Part shown: one piece after another, positions 5,338 through 6,517 of the stretch | How positions within the stretch are numbered: position 1 is the first letter of the stretch | Layout of the letters: each line of letters opens with the position of its first letter | DNA from: Bacteroidales bacterium | Lineage (GTDB): Bacteria; Bacteroidota; Bacteroidia; Bacteroidales; UBA932 | Length of the DNA: 6,517 bases | Direction: 5' to 3' | Assembly: GCA_017429885.1 (NCBI GenBank) | Contig: JAFROA010000317.1 | Span: 1 to 6,517, forward strand | The notes under the pieces: model-generated | Seen by the model: only the letters and a program-made list of their open reading frames with translations | What the model was told of the DNA's origin: nothing | Database searches by the model: none | Translations under genes and position numbers: made by a program

Positions 5338-6517
5338 TTTAAGATATTTCAGCCAGAAAGCCCTGTTGGCGGCGCTGAAATGCTTACCCTGATAGCCTCT
5401 GTAACCGTGCATGCCGTCAGGGTAAATCATCAGCTCGAACTTCTTTCCTCCGGCCTGGAGGGCGTCAACCAGTTTCAAGGTATTCTGGAAGTGAACGTTA
5501 TCATCTCCGGTACCATGTGTGAGCTTAAGCATCACCGAGCCGTCATAATTCTCGTCCGTGACAGGATATTCCTTCGCCGCATTCGTCACCTTTGTCCTCT
5601 CATAACCCTCTGGATTGTCCTGAGGGGTGGACATGAAGCGCTCTGTGTAATGAGTGTCGTAAAGTGCCCACTCATAGACTCCTCCACCAGCTATTCCATA
5701 ATGGAAGGCCTCCGGATGCTTCATCACAAGCAGAGCGGTCATCGTGCCTCCGAAAGAAAAACCCTCGACACCGATCTTATCGCCGTTGACATACGGAAGC
5801 TTCTTCAGGTACTCCGCCCACTCCACGAAGTCCTTAACCTCAATCTCATCAAGATGCTTGTAAATCATGTCAAGACCTTTACGTCCGTTGTAACCGGCAG
5901 CCCTGCAGTCGAGAACGCACTCGATGATGCCATTGTCGGAATACCACTGGTAACGATTGAACGTACTGAACCTGTCTGACACCTGGGGGGTATCGGGACC
6001 GCCGTAAATATCGACATGGACCGGATATTTCTTGGAAGAATCGAAATCCTTAGGGTATACAATGAGACCCGGCAGCTCAAGGCCGTCGCTCGTGGTCATG
6101 GTGATAATCTTCGGAAGGGTCGGAGCGTCAGGATTGAAATCAGGTCCTGCCAGGTCGGCTACCTTAAATGACTTGGAAGGTTTCGCGAGGTTATAAATCC
6201 AGTGCTGATTCGGCGTATTTGAGTTGCTCATGGTCGCCGCGACATACTTCTTATCCGGGGAAACCAGCATCATAGAGGCGCTGAGAGAAGGATTGGAAAT
6301 TGTTCTGACAGAGCCTTTTGTGGCAAAATAAATACCTGTCCTGACATGAGAATCACGCTGTGCTGAATACACGATCTCAGAGGTGGTACCGTCAAAACCT
6401 CTCGCCGGCTTTCCCTCCTTAACGGAGATGATCTGTGTCCTCCAGTTTTCCCCGTCGGTCAGACGCTTGAGAATCTTTCCGTCATAAGAAAGAAAATATA
6501 TCTGCTCCCATCCTGTC
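5329..6517 (-). CDS. S9-family serine peptidase (dipeptidyl peptidase IV-like), C-terminal part (5' end outside window)
   Basis: The frame runs open through the right edge. The GTG at 6370-6372 is an internal Val, and 48 further in-frame codons precede it (TGWEQIYFLSYDGK... onward), giving 395 visible residues. Related enzymes are roughly 700 residues, so most of the N-terminal beta-propeller is missing from view; the visible start is its last blades. The catalytic alpha/beta-hydrolase domain carries the full triad: Ser254 in GFSFGG (codon 5755-5757), Asp338 in HGTGDDNVHF (codon 5503-5505) and His370 in DGMHGY (codon 5407-5409). The oxyanion-type Tyr171 is in DIYGGP. YDTHYTERFMSTPQ and the HGTGDDNVHFQNT block are typical of DPP IV relatives. 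Such enzymes usually remove N-terminal dipeptides, often X-Pro, in the periplasm or at the surface. The Glu-Glu motif that selects dipeptides would lie upstream, so the exact specificity cannot be judged. It is the first visible gene of the minus-strand cluster. Confidence 0.92.
   Translation of the reverse strand, partial: TGWEQIYFLSYDGKILKRLTDGENWRTQIISVKEGKPARGFDGTTSEIVYSAQRDSHVRTGIYFATKGSVRTISNPSLSASMMLVSPDKKYVAATMSNSNTPNQHWIYNLAKPSKSFKVADLAGPDFNPDAPTLPKIITMTTSDGLELPGLIVYPKDFDSSKKYPVHVDIYGGPDTPQVSDRFSTFNRYQWYSDNGIIECVLDCRAAGYNGRKGLDMIYKHLDEIEVKDFVEWAEYLKKLPYVNGDKIGVEGFSFGGTMTALLVMKHPEAFHYGIAGGGVYEWALYDTHYTERFMSTPQDNPEGYERTKVTNAAKEYPVTDENYDGSVMLKLTHGTGDDNVHFQNTLKLVDALQAGGKKFELMIYPDGMHGYRGYQGKHFSAANRAFWLKYLKGE

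Noticed and set aside
5380..5979. Open reading frame of 199 codons on the + strand
   Set aside because: It is antisense to the catalytic domain of the S9 peptidase. The hydrophobic-looking translation reflects the reverse of conserved codons, not a membrane protein.
1082..6517. The minus-strand cluster as a dedicated new defence or biosynthetic system
   Set aside because: The recognisable members are ordinary housekeeping or peptidase families with no shared pathway, and there are no transfer marks such as insertion sequences, tRNA-flanked borders or a marked change in base composition.

Overview
The window looks like chromosomal core-type DNA from a member of the Bacteroidota, most likely Bacteroidales (inference). 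The grounds are a Bacteroidota-style MnmA, a THUMP-like-domain methyltransferase of a type known mainly from this phylum, an S9/DPP IV-like peptidase of Bacteroidota flavour, start codons that mostly lack a well-placed Shine-Dalgarno sequence, and a possible Bacteroides-type -7 box (TAnnTTTG). G+C is roughly one half by eye. Five protein genes fill almost the whole window. I see no rRNA, tRNA, CRISPR array or insertion sequence, and no gene-free stretch longer than about 40 bases.

Layout: on the + strand, 2-1081 is the 3' part of mnmA (tRNA-specific 2-thiouridylase), whose N-terminal PP-loop half lies before the window. Its C-terminal part carries an extra segment of about 120 residues, and inside that segment is an in-frame copy of a dispersed repeat that encodes VILSEAKDL. 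The mnmA stop codon directly abuts the stop codon of the convergent gene behind it. On the - strand, reading from the right edge leftwards, the order is: the C-terminal part of an S9-family (DPP IV-like) peptidase (5329-6517); an exported protein of 404 residues that looks like a catalytically dead zinc-peptidase fold (4115-5329); a SAM-dependent methyltransferase with a THUMP-like C-terminus (2797-4146); and a phosphoglucomutase/phosphomannomutase (1082-2755).

The first three minus-strand genes overlap end to start (1 nt, then 32 nt) and probably form one transcript. The mutase follows after 41 AT-rich bases that may hold its own promoter. The peptidase and the dead peptidase-like protein would act outside the cytoplasm. 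The methyltransferase (probably RNA-directed), the mutase and MnmA are cytoplasmic housekeeping enzymes. I do not see a single shared pathway. No clearly new system is present. The observations most worth following are the repeat-bearing insertion in MnmA and the degenerate peptidase encoded next to a DPP IV-like peptidase.
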